Of a DNA stretch of 40,622 bases, positions 7,678 through 17,050 are shown piece after piece; the first letter of the stretch is position 1; each line of letters opens with the position of its first letter. The position numbers and the translations under genes are program-made. The notes beneath the pieces were generated by a model that made no database searches, was not told the DNA's origin, and worked only from the letters and a program-made list of their open reading frames with translations. Source of the stretch: Deltaproteobacteria bacterium (GTDB lineage Bacteria > Desulfobacterota > Syntrophia > Syntrophales > UBA2210). The DNA lies in contig JAFGBH010000042.1 in NCBI GenBank assembly GCA_016933215.1, positions 1 to 40,622 on the forward strand. The letters run 5' to 3'.

Positions 7678-10600
7678 GTGGTTAAAGATAATGATAAAGT
7701 AGGCGCCGTAATGGTTGTAGGTTCGGGTATTGCAGGAATTCAGTCTTCACTGGACCTTGCAAATTCGGGTATGAAGGTATACCTCGTTGAAAATGATATC
7801 AGCATTGGCGATGTCATGGCTCAGCTCGACAAGACCTTTCCCACCAATGATTGTTCAGCCTGTATCCTATCTCCGAAACTTGTCGAAGTAGGAAGACACC
7901 CGAATGTAGAAATTCTTACGAGCAGAACGGTAAAATCTGTTGACGGTGAAGCGGGTCGCTTTGATGTAACGCTTAAAAGAGCCCCACGCTTTGTCGATGT
8001 CAACAAGTGTACGGGATGCGGAGATTGTGCAAATGTCTGTCCCGTAACCGTTTCGAATGCCTTTAATGAAGGCCTGGATGAGCGCAAGGCCATCTACCGA
8101 AAGTTTCCCCAGGCAATTCCAAGTGCATTCGCCATAGAAAAGATAGGAACAGCCCCCTGTAAGGCGGCCTGTCCCACCCATATCAGTGTTCAGGGCTATG
8201 TTGCTCTTATAGGAGAGGGAAAATATAAAGAAGCCCTGAAACTCATAAAGCAGGAAAATCCCTTTCCCGCTGTCTGCGGAAGGGTCTGTAACCATCCATG
8301 CGAAGCCGCCTGTAAAAGAGGAGAGGTGGATGAGCCCGTTTCGATCATGTATCTCAAGCGGTACGTTGCCGATCTCGATCTCAATGATGAAACCAAATTT
8401 GTTCCCGAGATAAAGGAAAAGAGAGATAAGAAGGTGGCAGTAATCGGCGGCGGACCTGCCGGGTTAACGGCGGCCTATTATCTTGCCGTCCAAGGCTATC
8501 AGGTTACCGTTTTTGAGGCGCTTCCCGTTGCCGGTGGCTGGCTCTCTGTCGGAATTCCTGAGTACAGGCTGCCGAAAGACATCGTCAATGCAGAGATAAA
8601 GATTATCGAAGAGCTTGGCGTTGACATACGGCTCAATACAAAAGTGGGTACCGATATCTCCTTCGATGATATTAAGAAAGATTTTAATGCCATATTCCTT
8701 GGAGTCGGGACGCATGTCAGCAGCAAACTGGATGTCCCCGGCGAAGAACTCGAAGGGGTCGTCCACGGTATCGACTTCTTAAAGCGTGTCAATCTGGGTG
8801 AGAAGGTCTTTCTCGGTAACCGCGTTGCCGTGGTTGGCGGTGGTAACGTTGCCATGGACGCCGTTCGAACGGCGCTCAGAACCGGTTCCAAAGAGGCCTT
8901 TATTCTCTATAGAAGGACGCGTGCCGAGATGCCCGCAGCTCCCGAGGAAATCGAAGAGGCGCTCCAGGAAGGGATTAAAATGGAGTTCCTCGCTGCCCCG
9001 GTCAAGGTAGTCGGGAGCAACGGAAAGGTAACGGGTATTGAGTGTATCAGGATGGAGCTGGGTGAGCCCGACGAGAGCGGTCGCAGACGCCCCGTTCCGA
9101 TCAAGGGTTCGGAATTTACCCTGGACGTCGATGCCGTCATCCCCGCAATCGGCCAGAAAGCAGACTTTTCCTTTGTACCGGAAGGGAGCAATATTTCAGT
9201 CAATAAATGGAACACTTTCGATGTTGACGACGTAACCTTTGCGACCAGTTCAGAGGGTGTTTTTGCCGGCGGTGACGATGTGACAGGACCTGCTACAGTT
9301 GTGGAAGCAATTAATGCGGGCAAGGAAGCAGCAAAATCGATCGATCGCTACCTCAGGGGCGAAGATATAGCACTCGGGCGCGCTCGTAACTGGAAGGTAG
9401 GTATTGCCGACAAGGGTGACGTAAGTTCCGTACCGAAAGAAAGCCGCCCCGAACTCAAGGAACTTGACCCCAATGAACGAAAAACGCATTTTAAGGAAGT
9501 AATAGATGTATACACTGAAGAGGAGGCCGTAAGGGAAGCGAAAAGGTGTCTCAGTTGTGGTGTCTGTTCGGAATGCTATCAGTGTGTTGATGCTTGTATC
9601 GCCGGCGCAATTGACCATGAAATGATAGAGGAAGAAGAAACAATTCAAGTTGGATCTGTGATTGCAGCGCCCGGAACAGAGCTCTTTCATGCGTCGCTCA
9701 GAGGTGAATATGGATTCGGTATTTATGACAATGTGGTAACCAGTATACAGTTCGAAAGAATCCTTTCCGCTTCCGGCCCCTATTTTGGTCATGTGCAGAG
9801 ACTTTCCAATGGCCAGGAACCTAAAAAAATTGCATGGATCCAGTGTGTAGGCTCAAGAGACGTGAATTGCGGGAACAGCTGGTGTTCATCTGTCTGCTGT
9901 ATGTATGCGACCAAACAGGCGATTATTGGAAAGGAACATGCCAAGGACCTTGAACCCACGATTTTCTACATGGATATTCGTGCCTACGGCAAGGATTTTG
10001 ACAGGTTCGTCGAGAGGGCGAAGAACGAATACGGGGTCAGATATATCAGATCCATGCCCTCATCGGTAAAGGAACTGCAGCAGACCAAGAATCTTCTTCT
10101 TACCTATGTTCAGGAAGACGGGACACTGATAGACGAGGAGTTTGATATGGTCGTGCTTTCCGTGGGTCTCATGCCGCCGAAGGAAGCGGTGACCCTGGCA
10201 GAGAGCCTCGGCGTTAAACTGGAAGAGCACGGTTTCTGTGAGACCGCCCTGGATAATCCCGTCCAGACCTCCCGTGAAGGCGTGTTCGTCTGCGGTGTTT
10301 TCGGAGGTCCGAAAGATATTCCCGAAACGGTCATGGAGGCGAGCAGTGCTGCCGCCTGTGCCGAGGGACTTCTCGCGTCTCAACGCGGAAGCATGATTAC
10401 CGAAGAGGAACTTCCCCTGGAAAAGGATCTTCGGGGCGTGGGTCCGAGAATCGGCGTCTTCATCTGCCACTGCGGTATCAATATCGGCGGTGTGGTGGAT
10501 GTTCCCGCAGTCGTGGAATATACCAGGACACTCCCCAACGTTGTCTATGTTGAAGATAATCTCTTTACCTGTTCCCAGGATACGGCGGTCAAGATGGGCG

Positions 10601-12102
10601 AGGTAATTAAGGAACAGAATCTTACCAGGGTGGTGGTCGCATCCTGTTCACCCAGAACGCATGAACCGTTATTCCAGGAAAACTGCGAAAAGGCGGGCCT
10701 CAACAGATATCTCTTTGAGATGGCGAACATCAGGGACCAGGATTCATGGGTACATATGAATGAACCGGAGGCGGCGACGGTAAAGGCAAAGGATCTGGTG
10801 CGCATGTCAGTGGCAAAGGCACAGTATCTGAAGCCTCTGAAACCGGGACAACTGAATGTAACAAAGGCCGCATTGATTATTGGTGGCGGGCTTGCCGGTA
10901 TCACGGCGGCACTTTCGCTCGCCGATCAGGGATTCGAATCGCACCTGGTCGAGAAGGAAGCCGAACTGGGCGGTAACTACGGCAAACTTTACTATACCTT
11001 GGAGGGAATGGATACGGTAAAACACCTGGACGGTCTTCTCGATCGTGTTGAAAAGAGTGACCTGATCCATGTCTACACCGGAGCAGAGATAAAGAATATC
11101 GAGGGCTTTATCGGTAATTACAAAACAACGGTTGAAGCCGGCGGGACGGAAAGCCAGTTTGAACATGGTGTGGTGATTGTTGCCACCGGTGCCTATGAAA
11201 ACAAGACGACAGAATATCTCTACGGTCAGCATGAGAGCGTCGTAACCCAGCGTGAACTGGAAGAGATGATCCATAAGAAGGATGCAAAGGCAGCAAAGGC
11301 GAAGAGCGTCGTCATGATCCAGTGTGTCGGTTCGCGCTGTGACGAGAGACCTTACTGCAGCAGGTACTGTTGCAGTGAAGCGATCAAAAACGCCCTGAGA
11401 CTGAAAGAGGCCGATCCCACGACAGATGTGACCATTCTCTACCGGGACATACGGACCTACGGGCTCAAAGAGGATTACTATAAGAAGGCACGGGAGGCCA
11501 ATGTAAAGTTTGTCCGTTACGAAGAGAATATAAAACCGGAAGTAACCGGTAAAGGATCGAAAATAAAGGTGTCCGCCTTCGACTACATATTGAGCGAGAC
11601 GGTGGAGATGGAGACCGATTTGCTGGTATTGAGCGTGGGTACGGTACCGAACCCAGCCAATGATGACATCGCAAAGTGGCTCAAGGTGCCGGTGAATCAG
11701 GACGGGTTCTTCCTCGAGGCGCATGTGAAATTACGGCCCGTGGATTTTGCCACCGACGGTGTGTTCATGTGCGGCATGGCACATTCACCGAAGATGAGCG
11801 ATGAGGCGATCTCACAGGCAAATGCCGCCGTATCGAGGGCGTGTACCATTCTGACCAAGGATTTCATTGAGGCTGAGGGTAAAACGGCCTTCGTGAATAA
11901 GGACAGATGCATGGCCTGCGGTCTCTGCGAGGAAAACTGTCCCTTTGGCGCCATAGAGGTTGATATGAACGAGGGATGCGCCGTGGTCAATGCAGTATTA
12001 TGTAAGGGGTGTGGTGTCTGTACCGCATCGTGCAGAATGAATGCCGTCGATCTTAACGGCTTTAATAACGAAGAAATACTGGCGCAGATAGCAGCTTTGT
12101 AA
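7678..12102 (+). CDS. hdrA: giant HdrA fusion: HdrA core with inserted GltD/NfnB module plus second HdrA
   Basis: 1474 residues from the GTG at 7678 (AGGTG 8 nt upstream); a GTG at 7615 would add 21 residues but has no such site. Order: FAD-binding HdrA start (GSGIAG near 14-19; NDCSAC near 57-62); a 4Fe-4S motif with Cys 111, 114, 117 and 121; the HdrA segment KFPQAIPSAFAIE; then from about 155 to 600 a complete GltD/NfnB-like unit (CKAACP...CGRVC...CEAAC cysteines, GGGPAG FAD site, GGGNVAMD NAD(P) site, GEPDESGRRRPVPIK), closed by the Cys-rich stretch beginning CLSCGVCSEC near 624. The rest of the first HdrA follows (CHCG motif), then a second HdrA FAD domain from about 1065 (GGGLAG), and a C-terminal two-cluster ferredoxin (CMACGLC, CKGCGVC). 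It is expected to be the flavin-bifurcating hub linking NAD(P)H, ferredoxin and HdrBC. It heads the operon. Confidence 0.9.
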   Translation: MVKDNDKVGAVMVVGSGIAGIQSSLDLANSGMKVYLVENDISIGDVMAQLDKTFPTNDCSACILSPKLVEVGRHPNVEILTSRTVKSVDGEAGRFDVTLKRAPRFVDVNKCTGCGDCANVCPVTVSNAFNEGLDERKAIYRKFPQAIPSAFAIEKIGTAPCKAACPTHISVQGYVALIGEGKYKEALKLIKQENPFPAVCGRVCNHPCEAACKRGEVDEPVSIMYLKRYVADLDLNDETKFVPEIKEKRDKKVAVIGGGPAGLTAAYYLAVQGYQVTVFEALPVAGGWLSVGIPEYRLPKDIVNAEIKIIEELGVDIRLNTKVGTDISFDDIKKDFNAIFLGVGTHVSSKLDVPGEELEGVVHGIDFLKRVNLGEKVFLGNRVAVVGGGNVAMDAVRTALRTGSKEAFILYRRTRAEMPAAPEEIEEALQEGIKMEFLAAPVKVVGSNGKVTGIECIRMELGEPDESGRRRPVPIKGSEFTLDVDAVIPAIGQKADFSFVPEGSNISVNKWNTFDVDDVTFATSSEGVFAGGDDVTGPATVVEAINAGKEAAKSIDRYLRGEDIALGRARNWKVGIADKGDVSSVPKESRPELKELDPNERKTHFKEVIDVYTEEEAVREAKRCLSCGVCSECYQCVDACIAGAIDHEMIEEEETIQVGSVIAAPGTELFHASLRGEYGFGIYDNVVTSIQFERILSASGPYFGHVQRLSNGQEPKKIAWIQCVGSRDVNCGNSWCSSVCCMYATKQAIIGKEHAKDLEPTIFYMDIRAYGKDFDRFVERAKNEYGVRYIRSMPSSVKELQQTKNLLLTYVQEDGTLIDEEFDMVVLSVGLMPPKEAVTLAESLGVKLEEHGFCETALDNPVQTSREGVFVCGVFGGPKDIPETVMEASSAAACAEGLLASQRGSMITEEELPLEKDLRGVGPRIGVFICHCGINIGGVVDVPAVVEYTRTLPNVVYVEDNLFTCSQDTAVKMGEVIKEQNLTRVVVASCSPRTHEPLFQENCEKAGLNRYLFEMANIRDQDSWVHMNEPEAATVKAKDLVRMSVAKAQYLKPLKPGQLNVTKAALIIGGGLAGITAALSLADQGFESHLVEKEAELGGNYGKLYYTLEGMDTVKHLDGLLDRVEKSDLIHVYTGAEIKNIEGFIGNYKTTVEAGGTESQFEHGVVIVATGAYENKTTEYLYGQHESVVTQRELEEMIHKKDAKAAKAKSVVMIQCVGSRCDERPYCSRYCCSEAIKNALRLKEADPTTDVTILYRDIRTYGLKEDYYKKAREANVKFVRYEENIKPEVTGKGSKIKVSAFDYILSETVEMETDLLVLSVGTVPNPANDDIAKWLKVPVNQDGFFLEAHVKLRPVDFATDGVFMCGMAHSPKMSDEAISQANAAVSRACTILTKDFIEAEGKTAFVNKDRCMACGLCEENCPFGAIEVDMNEGCAVVNAVLCKGCGVCTASCRMNAVDLNGFNNEEILAQIAAL

Positions 12103-12130
12103 AAGCAATTGCCGATGGAACGAGGATTGT

Positions 12131-12571
12131 ATGACTGAGAATAAAGCAAACGAAAACTGGGAACCCAAAATTATAGCCTTTGTGTGTAACTGGTGTACCT
12201 ATGCAGGAGCAGACCTGGCCGGGATCAGCAGGCTCCAGTATCCCCCCAATGTGAGGCTGGTGAGACTGCCCTGCTCGGGAAGGGTGAATCCCTTTTATGT
12301 GGTAAAAGCATTGCAGGAAGGTGCCGATGGTGTTTTGGTCTCGGGATGTCATCCCGGAGAGTGTCACTATATAACGGGGAACTTGTCTGCCCGTCGCAAA
12401 TTTTCCATGCTGAAAAATTTTCTTTCCTACGTGGGTATCGAGCCGGACAGAACGCTCTTTACCTGGGTCTCGGCATCGGAAGGCGAGAAGTTTGCTCATG
12501 TTGTAAAGGGAGTGACTGAAAAGGTAAAGGCACTGGGGCCGGCGAAAAAGCTGGTGAAGAAGTTCGAATAA
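12131..12571 (+). CDS. flxD: MvhD/FlxD-type iron-sulfur subunit
   Basis: 146 residues of the MvhD family (methyl-viologen hydrogenase delta subunit), which carries a [2Fe-2S] cluster and passes electrons to HdrA in hydrogenase-Hdr and Flx-Hdr complexes. Visible hallmarks are CNWCTYAGAD near the start, RLPCSGRV, and SGCHPGECHY with family cysteines. No hydrogenase large or small subunit lies nearby, so electrons are likely to come from the NAD(P)H-binding Flx-like protein at the end of this operon, which favours FlxD over MvhD. It starts 28 bp after hdrA with GAGGA in front. Confidence 0.92.
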   Translation: MTENKANENWEPKIIAFVCNWCTYAGADLAGISRLQYPPNVRLVRLPCSGRVNPFYVVKALQEGADGVLVSGCHPGECHYITGNLSARRKFSMLKNFLSYVGIEPDRTLFTWVSASEGEKFAHVVKGVTEKVKALGPAKKLVKKFE

Positions 12572-12618
12572 TGCGTTGATCGATAACATCAAATAACAGG
12601 GACGAGGAATCGAAGACT

Positions 12619-13629
12619 GTGGAAAATATAGAAAAACAATTGCGGGAAGAGGCAAAAAAACTCCTTGCTGAAAAGAAGGTGGATGTCATCGTCGGGTACG
12701 AAGAAGGAACGCTTCCATATCAGGCGGCACCCTGTTTCATCGAGGATCCCGAGAGTGCTGAAAGGCTCGTGTGGAATAAATATTGTTCCGTGAATCTTGC
12801 AAAGTATGTTCACGATCTTATCTTTCAACACAAGGAATCGCAGAAGAGGACCAAACCGGAAGAGCGAACGAAAAAAATCGTCGGTGTCGTGGCCCGCGGA
12901 TGCACCACGCGATCGATCGTGTTGCACCTGCAGGAAAAACAGTATGACAGGGATCAGGTCGTCGTTATCGGTGTTCCCTGCACGGGGTACATATCGAAGA
13001 AGAAACTTGCCGCTGCCGTTGACGGAAAGGAAGTAATAGAATGTTCTGTTGCGGGTGATGCACTTTCGGTAACAACGGTTGACGGAACAAAGGATATTCC
13101 CCTCAAGGAAGTCACTGCCGCCAATTGTCTTACCTGCCGTTTCAATAATCCCGTGATCTCGGATATGATGATCGGTGATCCCGCTCCTGCGATGGATGTG
13201 GATAACGAATACAAAGAGGTGGACGAGTTTGAGAGCCTTTCCGAGGAAGAGCGGTGGACATATTTTACCAAGGAAATGGGTAAATGCATACGCTGTTACG
13301 CCTGTCGGAATACCTGTCCCTCCTGCTACTGCAAGGTGTGTTTTGTTGAACAGAGTCAGCCGAAATGGGTTGGTGCCGGTATTGACGAGACGGACACGCA
13401 GGTTTTCCAGTTTATGAGAATGTTTCATATGGCGGGACGGTGTGTTGACTGCGGCTCCTGTCTTGAAGTATGTCCCATGGGTGTGGATTTGAGAACATTC
13501 CTGAAGAAGCTCGATAAAGATGCCTATAACCTGTTTGATGAATACAGGGTTGGGGAATCGCTCGATACCTTGCCGCCTCTGAGTGCACATTCAACAGAGG
13601 ATAAAGAAGAGTTTATTTTTGAACCGTAA
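12619..13629 (+). CDS. FrhB-like iron-sulfur protein with two C-terminal 4Fe-4S motifs (FlxC-like)
   Basis: 336 residues from a GTG start with GAGGA 10 nt before it. The first two thirds resemble the FrhB/F420-hydrogenase beta-type flavin domain (VVARGCTTRSI, GVPCTGYI, and ANCLTCRFNNP followed by SDMMIGDP). The last third has two ferredoxin-like cysteine sets (CIRCYACRNTCPSCYC and CVDCGSCLEVCPMGVD). In Desulfobacterota Flx-Hdr loci an Fe-S protein occupies this role. It should shuttle electrons between the NAD(P)H reductase and HdrA, perhaps with its own flavin. Whether it binds F420 cannot be told; no F420 genes are seen here. The naming by analogy to FlxC is tentative. Confidence 0.8.
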   Translation: MENIEKQLREEAKKLLAEKKVDVIVGYEEGTLPYQAAPCFIEDPESAERLVWNKYCSVNLAKYVHDLIFQHKESQKRTKPEERTKKIVGVVARGCTTRSIVLHLQEKQYDRDQVVVIGVPCTGYISKKKLAAAVDGKEVIECSVAGDALSVTTVDGTKDIPLKEVTAANCLTCRFNNPVISDMMIGDPAPAMDVDNEYKEVDEFESLSEEERWTYFTKEMGKCIRCYACRNTCPSCYCKVCFVEQSQPKWVGAGIDETDTQVFQFMRMFHMAGRCVDCGSCLEVCPMGVDLRTFLKKLDKDAYNLFDEYRVGESLDTLPPLSAHSTEDKEEFIFEP

Positions 13630-13651
13630 AGAGAAAGTGAACGGAGAAAAC

Positions 13652-14176
13652 ATGAGTACTTTTTTAGAAGATGTCAATGAGCGAATTGGGGGAGTCCCCA
13701 TTCAGGGTTGCTATCATTGCCGGAAATGTACAGCGGGGTGCCCCATAGCCTTTGCCATGGATTATAATCCCAACGCAATTATCAAGATGATCCAGATGGG
13801 GATGCGGGACAGGGTCCTTAACAGCTCGACCATCTGGCTCTGTGCTTCCTGTGAAACCTGCGTAACGCGATGCCCTAATAATGTGGATATCGCCAGGATG
13901 ATGGATGTTTTGAGAGAAATGGCCATCGAGGAAAATGTGGATGCCAAGGAAAAGAATGTCCTCAAATTTCATGAGGCCTTTCTTTCAAATATAAAGTTGG
14001 GGGGGCGGATTAACGAACCTCTGATGATTGCGCTCTATAAGATGAAGTCGGGTGACTATTTCTCGGACCTCGGTATGGGAATGAGTATGTTTATGAAGGG
14101 TAAGATCAAGCTCCTGTCACCGAGAACCAAGGACATGAAATCGATAAGAAATATATTTAAATCAACCGGTAAATAG
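13652..14176 (+). CDS. hdrC: heterodisulfide reductase subunit C
   Basis: 174 residues from the ATG at 13652 (GGAG 5 nt upstream); an in-frame ATG 69 bp upstream lies inside the preceding gene and lacks a site. Two classic HdrC 4Fe-4S motifs appear: CYHCRKCTAGCPIA (residues about 17-30) and CASCETCVTRCPNNVDI. HdrC carries electrons from HdrA to the catalytic HdrB. The remaining helical tail is usual for the family. It lies directly before hdrB. Confidence 0.95.
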   Translation: MSTFLEDVNERIGGVPIQGCYHCRKCTAGCPIAFAMDYNPNAIIKMIQMGMRDRVLNSSTIWLCASCETCVTRCPNNVDIARMMDVLREMAIEENVDAKEKNVLKFHEAFLSNIKLGGRINEPLMIALYKMKSGDYFSDLGMGMSMFMKGKIKLLSPRTKDMKSIRNIFKSTGK

Positions 14177-14212
14177 CAGAACGTTTTTTACCGACGTTGA
14201 AGGAGGCTTTAG

Positions 14213-15061
14213 TTGAAAGTTTCATATTATCCAGGATGTTCGCTTCACGCCACGGGAAGAGAATATGATGAATCTGTAAAGGCTGTAAGCAAGGCTTTGG
14301 ATATAGAGCTGAACGAGATAGATGACTGGTCCTGCTGTGGTGCGTCATCTGCCCACATGACCAATTTCAAATTATCTGTGGCCCTGCCTGCCAGAAATAT
14401 CATCGCTGCCGAGAAGGATGAATTGGATGTGATGGTTCCCTGTGCCGCCTGTTTTAACCGTTTTAAATCGGCGCAGTATCATCTCGGAAACGACGAGGCC
14501 TTGAGGGCGGAAGTTGAAGGTATTATCGGTGAGGAATATAAGGGCACCGTTGCCGTCAGGAATCCCATCGATATCATCTACAACGATATCGGCGTTGACA
14601 AATTAAGCGAGGTGGTCACCAAAAAGCTGGAGGGGTTGAAACCGGTTTCCTATTACGGCTGTCTTCTTCTGAGGCCGCCCGAGGTGTGTGAGTTTGACGA
14701 TTATGAAAACCCCACTATAATGGATGCGCTGATGACGAGTCTCGGGGCGGAATCACGCAAATGGTCATGCAAGACCGATTGCTGCGGAGGGAGCCTTACG
14801 CTGGGGAAGACAGAGATAGTAAAGCGCCTTATTGACAGGTTGATGACGATGGCGAGAGAAGCGGGTGCAAACTGTATCGTTACCGCCTGCCCGGTCTGCT
14901 TTGCAAACCTCGACACGAGGGCGAGCGAAAATGTCGTCCTTCCCGCTTTCTATTTTACGGAGCTCATAGCGCTGGCGTTAGGCCTGGACGGGTCTGATGC
15001 GTGGTTTAAGATGCACAACGTGGATCCCAGACCGCTGCTCAGTTCACTGGGATTGATTTAG
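14213..15061 (+). CDS. hdrB: heterodisulfide reductase subunit B (CCG domains)
   Basis: 282 residues. Two CCG cysteine-rich domains bind the pair of non-cubane [4Fe-4S] clusters at the disulfide-reducing site: YYPGCSLH, WSCCGAS and PCAACFNR in the first, YYGCLLLRP, KTDCCGGSL and TACPVCFANL in the second. All expected cysteines are present. The start is TTG, backed by a textbook AAGGAGG six bases upstream. The physiological disulfide in a bacterium without coenzyme M/B is not known from sequence; DsrC trisulfide or another thiol carrier are candidates from the literature on sulfate reducers. Confidence 0.96.
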   Translation: MKVSYYPGCSLHATGREYDESVKAVSKALDIELNEIDDWSCCGASSAHMTNFKLSVALPARNIIAAEKDELDVMVPCAACFNRFKSAQYHLGNDEALRAEVEGIIGEEYKGTVAVRNPIDIIYNDIGVDKLSEVVTKKLEGLKPVSYYGCLLLRPPEVCEFDDYENPTIMDALMTSLGAESRKWSCKTDCCGGSLTLGKTEIVKRLIDRLMTMAREAGANCIVTACPVCFANLDTRASENVVLPAFYFTELIALALGLDGSDAWFKMHNVDPRPLLSSLGLI

Positions 15062-15064
15062 ATG

Positions 15065-15089
15065 CATGCAGATGCTGCATGATGTTTTT
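15065..15089 (+). terminator. hairpin with short T-run between hdrB and the next Fe-S gene
   Basis: CATGCAG (15065-15071), loop ATG, CTGCATG (15075-15081), then ATGTTTTT. The stem is only 7 bp and the T-run is offset by two bases, so it is a weak intrinsic terminator at best. It could reduce expression of the distal Flx genes relative to hdrABC or act as an mRNA processing site. Confidence 0.4.
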
Positions 15090-15125
15090 AAATAGCGAAT
15101 ACTACTAGGTTTACTAAGGAACGAT

Positions 15126-16151
15126 ATGGAAAAGAGAGTGATCAAAAAGGATGCCCTGGCCGGTATAATCAAGAATATATCGAATGACATGCTGGTGTAT
15201 GCCCCGGTTCAGGATGAAGACAATGTGCTCTTCAAGGTCCTGGAGCCGGGAATGGAACCTCTTGTAGAGTATGCAAATACCAAGAATGCCCCGAAGAACT
15301 TTTTCTTCCCCCAGACGGAAACCATGATGAAATATTTCAGGACGGAGCGGGGACGCGAGCTTGCGGAAGTTGTTGAAGATGCAGCCGACGCGGTGCTCTT
15401 TGGAGTCAGGCCCTGCTATGCCAGAAGTTTTGTCCTTCTCGATAATATATTTGACGATCCGAAGTACAAGGATTCTTATTATATCGCGAGAAGAGAAAAA
15501 ACGGTCATTGTTTCGCTGGCCTGCGTGCATCCCCCCTACACGACCTGTTTCTGCACATCGGTGGGAGGGCATCCCATGTCTTTAGAGGGTTCCGATGTAG
15601 TACTGACCGATCTCGGGGACGTGTATCTTGCCGAATTTCTGACACCGAAGGGTGAAAAACTCATCGAAAAAATGGGGAACCTCGAGGCCGCAGATGAGGC
15701 CCTGGATGCAAAGAAACAGGAACTTTCTGATACTGCCGAAAAAGAAATCAAATCACATATACCGGCGAATGACATAAAACCCTGGCTGGATGAAAACTTC
15801 GAGAATCCTTTCTGGGATACCATCCATCGAAGCTGTCTCGCCTGCGGAACCTGTACCTATCTCTGCCCGACCTGCCACTGCTTTGATATTACCGATGAGG
15901 TCAAGGGGGAAGAGGGAAGAAGGATACGAACATGGGATTCCTGTATGTCATGGCTCTTTACGATGGAGACCTCGGGTCACAATCCGAGGACATCACAAAA
16001 GGAGCGATGGCGCCAGAGGCTCATGCACAAGTTCAAATACTTTGTGGATAATTTCGGCGCAGTTGCCTGTGTGGGGTGCGGCCGTTGTGTCATCAATTGT
16101 CCCGTTAATATTGATATAAGAAAAATCGTAACCGATATTTCGAAATTATAG
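15126..16151 (+). CDS. 4Fe-4S dicluster protein of the Flx/AsrA type (FlxB-like)
   Basis: 341 residues. The N-terminal two thirds are like anaerobic sulfite reductase subunit A and hydrogenase beta-type proteins (LFGVRPCYARSF, SLACVHPPYTTCFCTSVGGHP). The C-terminus has two ferredoxin motifs, CLACGTCTYLCPTCHC and CVGCGRCVINCPVNID. It is followed 14 bp later by the FAD/NAD(P)-binding partner, the same pairing found in AsrAB and FlxBA. A role in passing electrons from the NAD(P)H reductase into the Hdr complex is inferred. AAGGA lies just upstream of the ATG. Confidence 0.85.
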   Translation: MEKRVIKKDALAGIIKNISNDMLVYAPVQDEDNVLFKVLEPGMEPLVEYANTKNAPKNFFFPQTETMMKYFRTERGRELAEVVEDAADAVLFGVRPCYARSFVLLDNIFDDPKYKDSYYIARREKTVIVSLACVHPPYTTCFCTSVGGHPMSLEGSDVVLTDLGDVYLAEFLTPKGEKLIEKMGNLEAADEALDAKKQELSDTAEKEIKSHIPANDIKPWLDENFENPFWDTIHRSCLACGTCTYLCPTCHCFDITDEVKGEEGRRIRTWDSCMSWLFTMETSGHNPRTSQKERWRQRLMHKFKYFVDNFGAVACVGCGRCVINCPVNIDIRKIVTDISKL

Positions 16152-16165
16152 TTTTGGAGATCCTA

Positions 16166-17008
16166 ATGCAAAATAATCCTTATGTACCCATACCCGTTGA
16201 TGTTGATAAGATTATAACGGAAGTAACCACGAAGGACATCAAGACCTTTCGCTTTACTTTTGTGAATAAAGAGGACGAGGAAAATTTCAAGTATCTGCCC
16301 GGCCAGTTCGGCGAACTCTCCATATTTGGAAAGGGTGAATCTCCCATCGGCATCGCCTCCTCGCCGACACAGCCCGGCTATATCGAATTTACCGTTCAGA
16401 AGGCGGGAGTCGTTACCTCGGAACTCCATAGCATGGAAGAGGGCGCTCGAATGGGGATCAGGGGCCCGCTGGGAAATACATGGCCAATCGAGTATCTGGA
16501 GGGGAAGAATATTGTGATCGTGGGCGGCGGATTTGCATTTACGACCCTGAGATCTCTCATTAATTATATGATTTTTGAAGAAAATCGATCGAGCTTCGGA
16601 AATATTACCGTCGTATACGGGGCACGGGAACCCGGTCTTCTTATTTACAAGGATGAACTGGCAGCGTGGGAAAAAAGGGATGACATCAACATGAATGTCA
16701 CCGTCGACAAGGGCGATGAGACCTGGACGGGGAGAGAGGGCTTTGTTCCCACCGTCTGCAAAGAGGTGGCGCCCAGTTCGGAAAACGCCGTGGCGGTTAT
16801 ATGCGGGCCTCCCATAATGATTCGCTTTACCCTGCCCGTCTTCTTTGAACTCGGGTTCTCCAAAGAGAATATCTATACCTCGCTTGAGATGCGGATGAAG
16901 TGCGGTATCGGCAAGTGTGGGCGCTGTAACGTGGGCAACAAATATGTATGTAAGGACGGACCCGTTTTCTCTCTTGCAGAGCTGGATACACTGACAAAAG
17001 AATACTAA
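16166..17008 (+). CDS. FAD/NAD(P)H-binding reductase with C-terminal [2Fe-2S] site (FlxA-like)
   Basis: 280 residues from the ATG at 16166 with GGAG six bases upstream; a TTG four codons earlier overlaps that Shine-Dalgarno. The fold is ferredoxin-NADP reductase/DHOD-PyrK type: flavin motif GIASSP, nucleotide-binding VGGGFAFTTLR, VICGPPIMI, and a C-terminal cysteine set CGIGKCGRCN...YVC for a [2Fe-2S] cluster. It is the likely NAD(P)H entry point of the Flx-Hdr complex. NADH versus NADPH preference cannot be read with confidence. It closes the hdr-flx part of the block; 163 bp with a promoter-like sequence follow. Confidence 0.9.
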   Translation: MQNNPYVPIPVDVDKIITEVTTKDIKTFRFTFVNKEDEENFKYLPGQFGELSIFGKGESPIGIASSPTQPGYIEFTVQKAGVVTSELHSMEEGARMGIRGPLGNTWPIEYLEGKNIVIVGGGFAFTTLRSLINYMIFEENRSSFGNITVVYGAREPGLLIYKDELAAWEKRDDINMNVTVDKGDETWTGREGFVPTVCKEVAPSSENAVAVICGPPIMIRFTLPVFFELGFSKENIYTSLEMRMKCGIGKCGRCNVGNKYVCKDGPVFSLAELDTLTKEY

Positions 17009-17050
17009 CTATAGACCGGATATCACCATAAGAGTGCAAATGTTTATTGT

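Noticed and set aside
10807-11724. 305-codon minus-strand frame opposite hdrA
   Set aside because: Antisense to well-conserved HdrA motifs; no start site or neighbours that support it.
12589-13590. 333-codon minus-strand frame opposite the FrhB-like gene
   Set aside because: The plus strand carries the ferredoxin cysteine motifs, so this frame is a by-product of codon usage.
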